A DNA stretch of 64,000 bases, taken from assembly GCA_037349105.1 (NCBI GenBank), contig JAYJMM010000110.1, forward strand, positions 1,674,001-1,738,000, in the 5' to 3' direction. The position numbers and the translations under genes are program-made. Positions 1-13,500 of this stretch are shown in pieces. The first letter of the stretch is position 1. Every line of letters starts with the position of its first letter. The notes beneath the pieces are model-generated. The model saw only the letters and a program-made list of their open reading frames with translations, was not told the DNA's origin and did no database searches. This DNA comes from Limnomonas spitsbergensis (lineage: Eukaryota; Chlorophyta; Chlorophyceae; Chlamydomonadales).

Positions 1-1570
1 CCTCCTTCCTGACAGGTGGTACCTCCTCAGCCACTCCCCCCTCCGCCACTGCCGCCACATCAGCCATGGCTGCCGGGGCCTCAGCTGACCCCTCCTTCCT
101 GACAGGTGGTACCTCTTCAGCCGATCCACCCTCCGCCACTGCCGCCACATCAGCCATGGCTGCCGGGGCCTCAGCTGACCCCTCCTTCCTGACAGGTGGT
201 ACCTACTCAGCCGATCCCCCCTCCGCCACTGCCGCCACATCAGCCATGGCTACCGGGGCCTCAGCTGACCCCTCCTCCCTGACAGGTGGTACCTCCTCAG
301 CCGATCTCCTTTCTGCCACTGCCGCCACATCAGCCATGGCTGCCGGGGCCTCAGCTGACCCCTCCTCCCTGACAGGTGGTACCTCCTCAGCCGATCTCCC
401 CTCCGCCACTGCCGCCACATCAGCCATGGCTGCCGGGGCCTCAGCTGACCCCTCCTTCCTGACAGGTGGTACCTCTTCAGCCGATCCACCCTCCGCCACT
501 GCCGCCACATCAGCCATGGCTGCCGGGGCCTCAGCTGACCCCTCCTCCCTGACAGGTGGTACCTCCTCAGCCGATCTCCCCTCCGCCACTGCCGCCACAT
601 CAGCCATGGCTGCCGGGGCCTCAGCTGACCCCTCCTCCCTGACAGGTGGTACCTCCTCAGCCGATCTCCTTTCTGCCACTGCCGCCACATCAGCCATGGC
701 TACCGGGGCCTCTGCTGACCCCTCCTCCCTGACAGGTGGTACCTACTCAGCCAACCCCTCCGCCACCGCCGCCACATCAGCCATGGCTGCCGGGGCCTCA
801 GCTGACCCCTCCTCCCTGATAGGTGGTACCTACTCAGTCGATCCACCCTCCGCCACGGCCGCCACATCAGCCATGGCTACCGGGGCCTCAGCTGACCCCT
901 CCTCCCTAACAGGTGGTACCTACTCAAGTGACCCCTCCGCCACTGCCGCCACATCAGCCATGGCTACCGGGGCCTCAGCTGACCCCTCCTCCCTGACAGG
1001 TGGTACCTCCTCAGCCGATCCACCCTCCGCCACTGCCGCCACATCAGCCATGGCTACCGGGGCCTCAGCTGACCCCTCCTCCCTGACAGGTGGTACCTAC
1101 TCAGCTGCCCCCTCCGCCACTGCCGCCACATCAGCCAAGGCTACCGGGGCCTCAGCTGACCCCTTCTCCCTGACAGGTGGTACCTACTCAGCTGACCCCT
1201 CCGCCACTGCCGCCACATCAGCCATGGCTGCCGGGGCCTCAGCTGACCCCTCCTCCCTGACAGGTGGTACCTACTCAGCTGACCCCTCCGCCACTGCCGC
1301 CACATCAGCCATGGCTGCCGGGGCCTCAGCTGACCCCTCCTCCCTGACAGGTGGTACCTCCTCAGCTGACCCCTCCGCCACTGCCGCCACATCAGCCATG
1401 GCTACCGGGGCCTCAGCTGACCCCTCCTCCCTGACAGGTGGTACCTCCTCAGCTGACCCCTCCGCCACATCAGCCATGGCTGCCGGGGCCTCAGCTGACC
1501 CCTCCTCCCTGACAGGTGGTACCTACTCAGCTGACCCCTCCGCCACCGCCGCTGCCACATCAGCCATGGC
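1..1570 (+). repeat. 90-bp coding minisatellite (29-30 aa unit, 17 full copies)
   Basis: Tandem units read GASADPSSLTGGT then SADPPSATAATSA with few substitutions. Units are 90 bp, or 87 bp where one Pro is missing. All length changes are multiples of three and the frame stays open into unique sequence, so this is translated repeat rather than intron. The array continues past the left edge of the window. Confidence 0.9.
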
Positions 1571-4500
1571 TACCGGGGCCTTAGCCGCTGCTGCTTCTGC
1601 CGCCGATGCCGTGGCGAGTCGTAGGCAGGATACCTCACACTCAGATCTGTCTGCCGCGGCCACCGACGCTGGCATCTCTGGAGGGAGAGCCCTGGAGAGG
1701 CTGTCAGGAGAAGCAGCTGGATTAGGAGTAGGACCAGGAAGAGAAGCAGCAGAAGCAGGGGGTGAAGCAGCAGCAGGAAGAGCAGCAGCAGAAGCAGGAA
1801 ACGAAGCGACAGAGGCAGCATCTGGGAGAGAAGCAGCAGCAGGTGCAGGGGAGCATGGGTTGCAGCAGCCTTCGTCTGCACCGCACATGTATGTTAGTGA
1901 TCCAAGCACTGCCAAAGAGGCGGGGGTGGTGGAGGAGGAGGAGGAGGAGCACTCCAGAGGCGAGAAGACAGCCAAGGAAGCCTCCTACGCCTCCTACGCC
2001 CCCAGCGGCGGCGGGGGCGGGGCTGGCGGGGGTGCCTTCGTCATATTGAGTGGTGTCCGCCTATTGTCGGCAAGCCGGTCGGCCTCCCCGCAGCGTAGCC
2101 TCCTCCCGCCCCCGAGCGCCTCGAGCGGCGCCCGGCACCGCGTGCCCTCCCTGAGCCCGTTCGGCTCGGTGACGGCTCAGGGGGCCAGCCTCCCTGGCTC
2201 GAACTCGCCGAATGGATCCCCAAGATCCCCGCGACTTGATCCGGCTGTGTTCCCGCAACCGGATCCGGCTGCATCTCCACGATTGAATCCGGCCAGATCT
2301 GCGCCGCCCGTAGCTGCAGCTGCGCCGCTGTCGGTGCCGCTACCTCCCTCCGGCGCTTCCGCCCCGCGGGCCAAGAGCGGACTGAGCGCCAGCGGCTCCT
2401 CCGGCCCACCCTCAGCTGCAGCCGACTCGTCTGCGCTGCCCTGGGCGTCGTCCGCCTCGGCGCGGCAATCAGCAGGCAGTCCAGGAGCGAGCCTGCTCGG
2501 CTCGCCGGGCGTCCCGCGGGCTTTCAGCGCTAGGCTGGCCCTGAGCGGCAGCCAAGCGGCGGACGGCCACGGCGGCGGGCGGCCGCCAGCCGCGCCGCCG
2601 CCTCAGCCCCAGCCCCCGCCGCTGCCGCTGCACCGCGAGTCCTCGGAGGGAGACTGGCTCGACAGGGACTCCAGCTTCCGCTCGATCGGGCCGCTGGCGG
2701 GCACGCCCGCGCCGCTTCTGACACGTGGCAGCATGGTGCGGTACAGCGCCTACACCGCGCCCCCACCGGCCTCCGTGCTGTCCGAGGAGGCTTCCTCGGC
2801 ATGCCTCCGTGGTGCCGCTGCCTGCGTACATCCGGCCGTGGACGCCACCCCCGGGCAGATGGCCTACCCTCAGCTACGCCCGGCTAACGCTCCCATGGTG
2901 CGATGCGCGGGGCAAGCCAATTCCTCGGTCGTCATGGCGAGGAGCTACATGCCGCTGACGGCAACCCGCGCCGCGTCTGCAAGGCCAAGGGTGGGTCCGT
3001 ACTGCTGCTGTACATGCACTGCTCTCTGTGTACTGTCCATGTGCTACCCTAACTGTACTGCCCATGTGGGCATGTGCTAAGGCCGTCGTATACCATGTAT
3101 TAAGGCTATTGTACTGCTGCCATTGTACTGCCCATGTGCTATGGCCGATGTAGTCTATGTGCTACTACCATTGTACTACGGCCACTGTATTGCCCATGTG
3201 CTGTACTGCTGTCTATGTAGTGCGCTTGTGCTGCCCTCATGTACTGCCAATGGCCTATACCAGTGTCCTGTAGATGTGCTTTCCTCTCCCTCAAGAGAAG
3301 CGTTGTTCAGCAGGGTGGGAGGTATCAGGACACTGGTGACAGATTGTGGACGCCAGTCGGAAATCGAGACTTTTGGTCGTTGTTTTGCCCCGAGTGAGCA
3401 GCATAGAAAGAAAATCTCCATTCGTACCCGAGGGCGGGCAATTCAAACCCACGGTGATAAGCGCCAACACTCGACTTGAACCCTAATCCTTGTGCTTGCC
3501 CCTGCTGCTGCCAGAAAAAAAACATGTAGATGCTATGGCGGTTGTACTGCCTACATGCTACGGCCATTGTACTGCCCATGTGACCCCCTGAACCCCTGTG
3601 TGTACCCTTGGCTGCTGTCAGACACGTGTAGATGCTACGGCCATTTTACTGCCCATGTGAAACGCTCACCCCTGTGCTTTTCCTTGCTGCTGTTAGACAC
3701 GTGCAGATGCCGCCCTCTCCCTCTTCAGCACCACGCGCGTGTTTGAGCGCAACATGAACAGCAAGCTCGAGTGGCACTCGCAGCAGGTGCTGTCCCTCCA
3801 GATGCGGCAGGGGGCCATGGCAGCGGCATCAGTGAGTGGGCAGGGAGTGATGGAGGGAGAACCGGTGAGGGGGAGGTGGTGAGGGAGAGAGCACTGGTGA
3901 GGGGGAGGAGTGATCATTCCTGAAACTCTTGTAAACAAATCGTAAAATTCCTGAAGATTGACATGGTTTTGTCAGAACTGGTCAGTGCGCAGCACCGGTC
4001 AGTCCCTTCAGTACCTTCAGTGTTTAGCAGGTTTCAGCTCAATGTGCCTTCCTTAAATGCGCCCTCTGGATACCGAAGTGCAAAGTTCTGATTTATGGTA
4101 GTCATGAAGCCCTCATGCCCCCTGGACTGGTGCCCGCTAAGGTAGCACGATATGGCATGATACAGCACGATATGGCATGATTCGGTGCCGATTCAGCCGG
4201 ATTGTAACACCAAGGTCGCACAATATGGCATGATTCGGCACAATATTGTGCCGAATTTACGGCATCGGTTATAGCCTGATGGTGCAACAATGGCACCCTC
4301 TGGCCTGAACAACGATTTCTTTTTGAATCATGAGGCACGCCACCTCCAAGCCCACTTCCATACCCGTGCTCCTGAGCACCATAGGGTCCTGGCTGTGTAC
4401 GGCCCTTGCGGTAGCTGTTGCGTAGCTGAGTTTCAGCCACTGTTGCGTAGCTGAGTTGCGCAGCTTTTAGGGTTAAGGGTTTTGGGTTTAAAGGGGGGTC

Positions 4501-7500
4501 TCCTCACTCCTCAATCCCCCCAAGGGTAAAATTTCAGCCACTGTGTTCGCAAGGCAGATTCTGCTAATTTTGCCAGGAAGAGTTCTTTGTCACGTGCGGC
4601 GCAGGACTCCTGAATTACGGCGTAATCGTACCGCACTGCGTAGGGCCCAGGCTGCAGATATGTCTGCTGTGGCGGCTAGTGCCCGTTGGACTTTTCCGTT
4701 GTTTTGCCAGTCTTAAGCCTGCCGGCCTGCCCCCTTACTCCCTCCCATCCCATGCAGGCTACAGTGCACGGCTCACTTAGAGCCATGACAGCTGCGGCGG
4801 CTGGTGCCCGTGCAACTGTTCCATACTTTTACAAATCCAAAGCCTGCCCCCTCCACCCTCGCCTCTCCACTTCAGGCTGCAGTGCACCGCTCAGTAGTCA
4901 GAGATAGATATGGCTGCTGCTGTGGCGGCGGCTGGTGCCTATTGAACTGTAACATTGCTTTACAAATTGAAAGCCTATCCCCTACCCTTCGCATCTCCCC
5001 TTCAGGCTTCAATGCACAGCTCGGTCAGAGACATGGCTGCTGCTCTGGCGGCGGCTGGTGCCCATTGAACGATTACACTGTTTTACAAACCCCAAACCTA
5101 CTCCATCCCATCGACCGCAGTCTGCAGTGCACGGCTCAGTCTGGGATATGGCTGTTGCAAAGGCCTCCCCGCCCGTCTGTCTGTTTTATTCCTGTTACAA
5201 ATCGTTAACCTGCCCCCCCTGCCCATCCCTCGTAGGCTGCAGTGAACGGCTCACTTAAGAGACATTGCGCCTTGTCCCTTGACTTTCCTATCTGACTTAA
5301 GGCTTGCTGACGTGGCCGAGCTTTATTTAAGTAGGGCCCAGACGTGTAACGTCGTTAAGTTAAAGACGTTGCTGCTGCTATGGCGTCAGTTGCTGACTTC
5401 TCTCCCCTCTCTCCAATCTCTCCCCTGCAGGCTGCAGATCACGGCTCACTTCGAGACGTTGCTGCTGCTGTGGCGGCAGTCGCTGACCCCCTCTCTCGTC
5501 TCTTCCCTGAAGACTGCAGTGCATGGCTCACTGATGAGGGGCATGGCTGCTACTGTGGCGGAAGCTGGTGCCCCTTGAACCGTTCCATGTTTTTTCAAAT
5601 CAAGCCCACCCCCCTCCCGTCCCCTCTCCCCCACAGGCTGCAGTGCACGGCTCGATTCGAGACATGACAGCTGCGGCGGCTGCCGAGCAGAGCCGCACGG
5701 CGGTCGCGGCCGAAGCGGTGGCAGCTGCTCACGCTGAAGCAAATGCAAAGGCGGCTCCAAGGGTCGCCCTAGGTGAGCACACTTGGCCCTGTAAGAAGCG
5801 GTGCATGCGGTGCAATTGAAATAGAGATACCGTAGGTGGATTTGGAGGGGTGGTACTTATATTTTGAGAGCGTTCAGCAGGGCCCAGCGGAATCCCAGCG
5901 GGTATGCACCATTCTATACTTATATTTTGTGGGCCGTAGGCAGAAGACCGGGATGATCTCGGTCGGTGAGACTCCGGTGATATATAATGTCATAAACGGG
6001 CCATGCTTCTCCTCTGTACGCTTTTGTTCATTGAATCATCCCCATTTCCCATCTGCTGGGCCTTTAAACTGTGTGCCCACACATTACAGAGGCAGCTGCA
6101 AGCGGGACTGATGAGGGGCACGCATTCCATATGTGGGCATTCAGTGGTGCAAGAAGTAGGGCCGAGTCCGCAGCCAGTTTAAGAAGGACCAAACATCTAG
6201 GCAATCCAATACAACTGAAATAACCGACCCCAGTACACGTTCAAAATATTATGTACCTAACACATATCGGCCTTGCATGAAAGGCTCAGCCGTAACAGTT
6301 CCCATTGACTGTTTGGGAGAGATAAACACAGGAGGGAATTAGGTTTCATCAGCTTGTTTAAATGAGGGAAAGAGAGCCTCACTTGATTGCCTGTGCGAGT
6401 TCCAGAATTTGCACATCCGGTAGCATGCAAAACTCGAGTGCATACTACGAGGAGGAAAAACAATTTGGCCTATGTTGCGGAGTGTCCACCGCCAAACTTC
6501 AATACCCCAACCGTTGTTCAATAACTAAGGGTTACTATAGCCATGTTCTAACATGCACCCCCTTGACAAATCAAGAAACGGCATGAGCCATATTGCATAT
6601 TAATGTACTGTATACAAAACATTTTATAAGACGTTGACATTAAGAGCAAGCTTATCAAGCTCGTGCATTGAACCCTTTTGAGTAGGCTAGCTGAGGAGTT
6701 GGCTAGACATTGTTGTTAAGTCGTAAAAGCAGCAGTATTCCAATGTACCCTCATGTTCAATCTGACATGCACAGCCTCACGTGCACAACCATACGAACAA
6801 AACATGATGACAAATACCGGTAACTTGAGAGACTTTCTTCAAAGGGTACTACAGCCGCATACTAGCTAAGAATTAGCTCCAAAACATCTGGATATTTAGA
6901 AGCAACTATAAAGGCCTCTTGGACGCTAGCCAGTGGCGCATGTTCTGGCCAACCCAGAAACAAGCGCACCAATGCCTTGTGGCCACCCTCAGCTGCCCAA
7001 ACCAGCGCCTCGCCATCCCTGCAGTCCGCACGAGGTGCATGCTCTGGCCAATCCAGCATCATACGAGCCACCGCTTCATGGCCTCCCTCAGCTGCCCTAA
7101 TCAAAACCAGGCCATCCCTGCAGTCCGCACGAGGTGCATGCTCTGGCCATTCCAATAACGTGCGTGCCACTGCTTCATGACCACCCATAGCTGCCATAAC
7201 CAACGCAAAGCCATCGATGCTGTCCGCTGGAGGTGCATGCTCTGGCCAATCCAGCAACATACGCACGAATGCCTCATGGCCACCCTTAGCTGCCTTAACC
7301 AACGCCTCGCCATCCCTGCAGTCCGCACGAGGTGCATATTGTGGACAATCTGGCAACATACGAGCCATTGCTTCATCACCACCCGTAGCTGCCACAACCA
7401 ATGCAGAGCCATCCCCGCTGTCTGCAAGGGCTGCATGTTGTGGCCACTCCAACAACATACGAGCCATTGCTTCATGACCACCCTTAACTGCCCTAATCAA

Positions 7501-10500
7501 TGCAAGGCCAGATATGCAATCTGCACGAGGTGCATGCTCTGGCCACTCCAGCAACATACGAGCCATTGCTTCATGACCATTACCAGCTGCCCTAACCAAT
7601 GCTTGGCCAAACGCGCAGTCCGCAAGGGGGGCATGTTGTGGCCAATCTAGCAACATACGAGCCACTGCTTCATGACCACCCTCAGCTGCACTAACCAACG
7701 CCTGGCTACGCATGTAATCTGCACGAGGTGCATGATCTGGCCACTCCAGCAACATACGAGCCACTGCTTCATGGCCACCCTCAGCTGCCCCAACCAAAGC
7801 CAGGCCTAATTGGCAGTCCTCAAGGGGGGCATCTTGTGGCCAATCTAGCAACAAACGAGCCACTGCTTCATGACCACCCTCAGCTGCACTAACCAACGCC
7901 TGGCTACGCATGTAATCTGCACGGGCTGCATGTTGTGGCCAAGCCGTCAACATATGAGCCACTGCTTTATGGCCATTCTTAGCTGCCCTAACCAACACAA
8001 AGCCATCGCCGCAGTCCGCATGAGGTGCATGCTCGTGCCACTCCAACAACATCTGGACCCTCGCCAAGTTGCCACAAGATGCAGCATGGGCAAGGGCACG
8101 CCTATTCCCACAATCAGCCCTCACAGCGCCGGTATTCAGGATCTGCCTGACAAGGGTGCATGCATCCACTCTAGGGCTGTCGCACCGGGCTGCATGCATG
8201 AGAGCCTCCTCGGGGCCGTGGACCTCGATCAAGAGGTCGGCTAGGCGGTTTGGGCAGTCAAGCAGGCAATCGCGCCACTCCCGACAGATATTCCATGCAA
8301 GAACAGCAATGCCAGCTCTCTTCCACTTGCCTGCCCGGATGCACTTGCCTGCCCGGTTCTGTTGGAAATAGAAGGCAGCTGGTGTCGAGGGCGTGATAAA
8401 ATCCTCGTCAACAAAATTTGCCATCCTTGGCTAGAGGTGTAACTTGAGGATTTAATTTTTCGATTACTTGCGCGTATCCATATTATTACCCACCTTGCAG
8501 TCATGCACAGAGCGTGCAACTAATGCCAGATCGGCGGCTCCAATGCTGATAGATAAGCAAGACAGACTAAACGGAACAAAGTTTGCTCTACTGAGTGATG
8601 CTAGAGGAGACCAGATAGAAAGAAGAAAGAAAACGCCTGAGCGTGGCTTCAGGATCATGCAGGAACTATTAAAAGTCTAAGCAACAGTTGCTCCGAAAAT
8701 CCGAAACAAGACCGACGCGTGCGTGTGCCGCCAAGACAAGCCTTGAAGGGTACAAGACATGTGCCCATGTGCCATATAAAAGGGTTTGGCCATCAGGGCG
8801 GTACATACCGTACGTGGATGCATGGTAGCACGATATTGTCTTATCAGATGTCATATCAGCCATTTGAAATGATGTACTAGTACTGTCTCCATGCATGGGC
8901 ATGGGTTTAGTGGAGTGGTTATGGGTTAGGAATATGGCTCTTTGGCCATGCAAATCGTTCCGCACTATAATGGGCCTAATTGTTGCAAGCTTGTGTGACA
9001 CGTACAGCATTTACCATTCATGCAATATGTGGATGCATGGACGCATGGTGACCCTTGGGCCGTAGGGGGCAATCGGGGCGCTGGCGTGCTGCATGCAGCC
9101 CTGTCAGTACGACAGTACGTATGCCAGTATGCGAATGGGGTCAAGGGCAATGCACAAGTCGAATGCATGGGCTTGTTCCTGCATGGGCTTTTCCTTGTGA
9201 TTTTTTCAGTTTGGGACAAAATCGAGTTTTTGACTGCAAGATCTGACATGGTAAAATCACTCAATCATATCCTATCATATCCATGTCCTGCCACCTTGCA
9301 TGAATGTGTTTAGCCCTCAGGGCCAAGTGTGCTCACCCCATGTCACCATTCGTGTTTCCTGGTGTGGCATAGGCCATGTTGCCTGAGCCGCGGGCCTTAG
9401 GCCGGTCCAGGTTTGCTCCACAACCACGCAGGAGCAGCCCCCCGCCTACCTACAGAAATATTCCACATCAAAACCAGAATATACAAATACCCAAGCGTTC
9501 TTCTCCTTCACCCCAGATGTGATATGTCAATCAGTGCATGCTGTGCCAATTACGGTCCTTACAGTGGCTGAATTACGCAGCTGAGTTTCAGCCATCGTAA
9601 TTTCAAGGGAAATTCAGCCACTGTTGCCCGAAAGATACCGTAATTACTTACACAATTACGGCGCAATTGCACAGCATTGTTATCAATATGCATTTCTGGT
9701 GCTACCGAGGCCGTGCTGCTTGGGCCGCGGGCCACCTGCCAGTAACGGTCTGACCCACATCCACCTTTGCGGGGTCACCTGGCAGGCCCCCCCACCCACA
9801 CACAAAAACGTGGTATAGTGTGCATTAGTGACAACGCTGCCTGCTGTTCCACTCAAAGGTGGTGTATGGTATGGAGAAAAGAGTTCCATTTTAAATCCTA
9901 TCCGGCCCCTGCAGTCTGTGCCCCCTCCACTCATGTTCCATTTTGGCGCTGTAAAGGTGGTCTGCTGTGCACTAGTAAACGCTGCCTGCCGTTCCATTTC
10001 AAATCATATTTAACTATTTTGAATCCGTTGTATCGGGAAATCCTATTTTGAATCCCTGTTTCCATTTCAAATCCCTGAATCTATTTCAAACCATCTGTTT
10101 GAAGCCCTATTTTAAACCGTATTTTGGCCCCTGCACTGTGTGCTTCCTTTCCCTCTTAGGCTGGCAGCCCTCAGCCTCAAATCATGGAATGAAAGAAAGC
10201 TTCGCCCCGCAGGGTTAGGTTAAGGAAACAGCCTTGGCCGTGGCCTCATCCGCACCGTTGCCATCAAACCCTGGAAACAAAACCCTGTTACCCTCTGGAT
10301 ATAAAATCTGGATACGATCCTGGATACGATTCTGGATACGATTCTGGATACGATCCTGCATACGATCCTGGATACGATTCTGGATACGATTCTGGATACG
10401 ATCCTGGATACGATCCTGGATACGATTCTGGATACGATTCTGGATACGATCCTGCATACGATCCTGGATACGATTCTGGAAACGAGCCTACATACGATCC

Positions 10501-13500
10501 TTGATACGATTCTGGATACGAAATCCCGTTCCCCAAACCTGCATCCCCCTAACCCTGGATTTCCCTGCAAAACCAATTTGTTGCCCTCTGCCCATGCTGT
10601 GTTAAGGTGCTGCCCGTCCGATCTCCGCTGCCGACCGTGAGGCCGTCAAGCACAGCAGGGCCTCAGCCTGGGGGCCTGCCTCCAGCCTGGTGGGCCTGCC
10701 AACCGGCCAGGTGCTCCAAATGGCGCAGGGCGCGTACCTCACTTTCCCTGGTGAGCAGCTAGTTGTACTGCCCATGTACTGCTCATGTTCTGCCCATGTA
10801 CAACTCAGGGCTGGTAGAGTGGTAGGCCTGCTAACCGGCCAGGTGCTGCAAATGGGGCAGTGCACGCATCTAACGTTCTCGGACGTGCAGCTGGCTGTAC
10901 CGCCCCAGTGCTGCTCATGTACTGCTCATGTACAGCTCAGGGTCCAGGACAGGGCCTGCTACCCCTGCATGTGCTGCATGTGGGGCAGGGCGTGCACCCC
11001 ACGTTCCAGGATAAGATGCTGGTTGTACTGCCCCTGTACTGCCAACGTACTGATAATGTTCTGCTAATTTACTGCACTACATGGGTACAGCGGCTGAACT
11101 TACTTTGCCGGTCAGCTCTTTCATCCGTTGCCGCTTGTGCCACAGTGAGGTACTTTTACCTCTCTCTGAGCTCTACAACCCAGAGAGCCTGTTGCGCCTT
11201 AACCGCCCTGGGACCCAAATTTAATTATTGGCGGGATCCGCCACGGTGAAATAAGCTACCTAAACCCTGCTCCCTTGAACCCTGAAGAGTCCAGCTTCAG
11301 CGGGACTAGACCCTTCAAGGTGGAGCCTGACACGGGCATGCTGTTTGATAAGCGGACCGCCCAGGACACGCCGTCCTCACAGCAGGGGTTCATACGGCCG
11401 GAGCGGGCAACAGGCCCGGCTGCCGCCGGCGGTGCCGCCGGCACCGCCGGTGCGGCAGGCCGGGGTGGGCAGAGGGCGTCGAGCGCCAGGCCTGCCGCCC
11501 CGCCCGGGGGGCGGCCGTGCTCCGGCGGGCGGCGGCCCGTCGACGGCGTGCGGCCGAACGGCGTCCCGCTCTTGCGGGGCAGCCAGCAGCGGGCCGCGCA
11601 GGGAGAGGGGAGTGGGGAGGCGAGGAAGTGCTCGTCGGCGAGACCGGTGAGCAGGGGGGGGGGTAGGGTTAAGGGTTTATGGTTTATGGTTTAGGCGAGG
11701 CCGGTAAGTGGAGGGAAACTCAAGTGCTTGTCTCCCGCACTTACCCGAAGTGGGGCATGTCAATGTGGGAACCTTGGCTGTAGATTGGGGGGGGGAGGGT
11801 AACGGGTTAAGCTCGGACTTATGTTCGACAGAACCCTGCCACCAAAACGTAAGACCTTAGCAAGTCACTGTGGGAACCTTGGTTGCAGCTGGGGGTGCAG
11901 GGTGAAGGTTAAAGGGTTGAGACTGGACTAAATTTCGACAGAACCTCCAAAACTCTAAGACCCTCATCAAGCTGGTGTGGGAACCTGGGTTGCATCTAGG
12001 GTTTAGCTTGACACCCTTAACCCTTAACCCTAAACCTGGGTTGCATCTAGGGTTTAACTTGGTAACCTCAACCCTTAACCCTAAACCTGGGTTGCATCTA
12101 GGGTTAAGCTTGGCACCCTAAACACTAAACCCTAAACCTGGGTTGCATCTAGGGTTTAACTTGGTAACCTCAACCCTAAACCCTAAACCTGGGTTGCATC
12201 TAGGGTTAAGCTTGGCACCCTAAACACTAAACCCTAAACCTGGGTTGCATCTAGGGTTTAACTTGGTAACCTCAACCCTAAACCCTAAACCTGGGTTGCA
12301 TCTAGGGTTTAACTTGGTAACCTCAACCCTAAACCCTAAACCTGGGCTGCATCTAGGGGTTAGCTTCCCACAGGTTGAGGTTTGGGACTGCATTCGTTTT
12401 TGGGCGGTACATTCTGCACATCTGGTACAAGCATGCATGCTGAGTCATAATGCAATTTTTTTGCACGCTAGACGGTACAGCAGGCGGTACAAGCATAAGC
12501 GCTGAGTCGCTGAGTCGCACAAATGCGACACACGCCAGGCATCATCAAACAAATCCCTGCGGCCCAACTCCTCCCAGTAGTCACCCAAATCCCCATAGCA
12601 CCTTGCTCAAGGCTATGGTTCATGGTGATTTAGGGTTTGGGGTTCATGGTTTGGTGATTATAGTGTAGGTTTGAGTCTATGTCTAGTCTACAGTAGCCTA
12701 AACCCTCAATCCTCAACACATCCGATTGCCCCTGCCTGTCCACCATAGCGCCTTGCTCAAGTTCATGGTTTATGATTTGGGCTTTAGGTTTAAGTCCCTG
12801 TGTAGCAGGGATTGTTTAAGTGGCATTCGGAATTAACTTTGGTTGCCAGAAGCAGCGAGTTCTGACGGAGTTTTTGGTGAAGAGCGCGCCGCAGGCGCCG
12901 AAATTGTCCCGATCCGAATTGATTTTGACGATTTCCGTCACCGCGCCACAGAACCTCGGCTTCGCCGAATTCATTGTTTGGTTACCACTTTGGTTACGAC
13001 TCGTAACCAGTACGGTAACCTGCTGTCTAGTCTTCAGTAGCCTAAACACTTAACCCTCAACAAATCCGAAAGACCCTACCGGCCTACCTCCCCAGCAGTT
13101 GCCCAGGTTCCCACAGCGCCTATTTGAGGGCTTGACTCTGGGGTTGAGGGGGGCGAGTCTTAGCAAATCTTTGGGATCCATGGTCTTAGCTAAGTCTGGT
13201 GTCAACTCTGATTCCGCGAGAACCTAACCACCAAGCTGCAACCGTGGTTCCCACAGCGCCTCGTCAAGAGTTTGAGGTCTGGCTTCAAGGCTTGAGGGTT
13301 AATGCGTTAATGTTAAGGTTATAGGATTAGCTTTCAAGGTCAAGTTTATGGGTGAAGGGTTCAGAGTAGATAGAACTTATCGGTGATGTTTCACGCAAGT
13401 ACTGCATGTACCGCCCGCAGTACAAAAATATGCGGAGCGGCACGGCCGGGGTCGCCGTGAATCTGACCACCATCAACGCGACGCTGTTCGATGAGGAAGC

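Noticed and set aside
2041..2831. Minus-strand frames opposite the Ser/Pro-rich exon
   Set aside because: GC-rich shadow frames; the plus frame is continuous with the repeat domain and ends at a plausible donor.
10215..10605. Frames reading SRIVSRIV or RIQNRIQD over the 12-bp array
   Set aside because: Simple 12-bp repeat, open on both strands.
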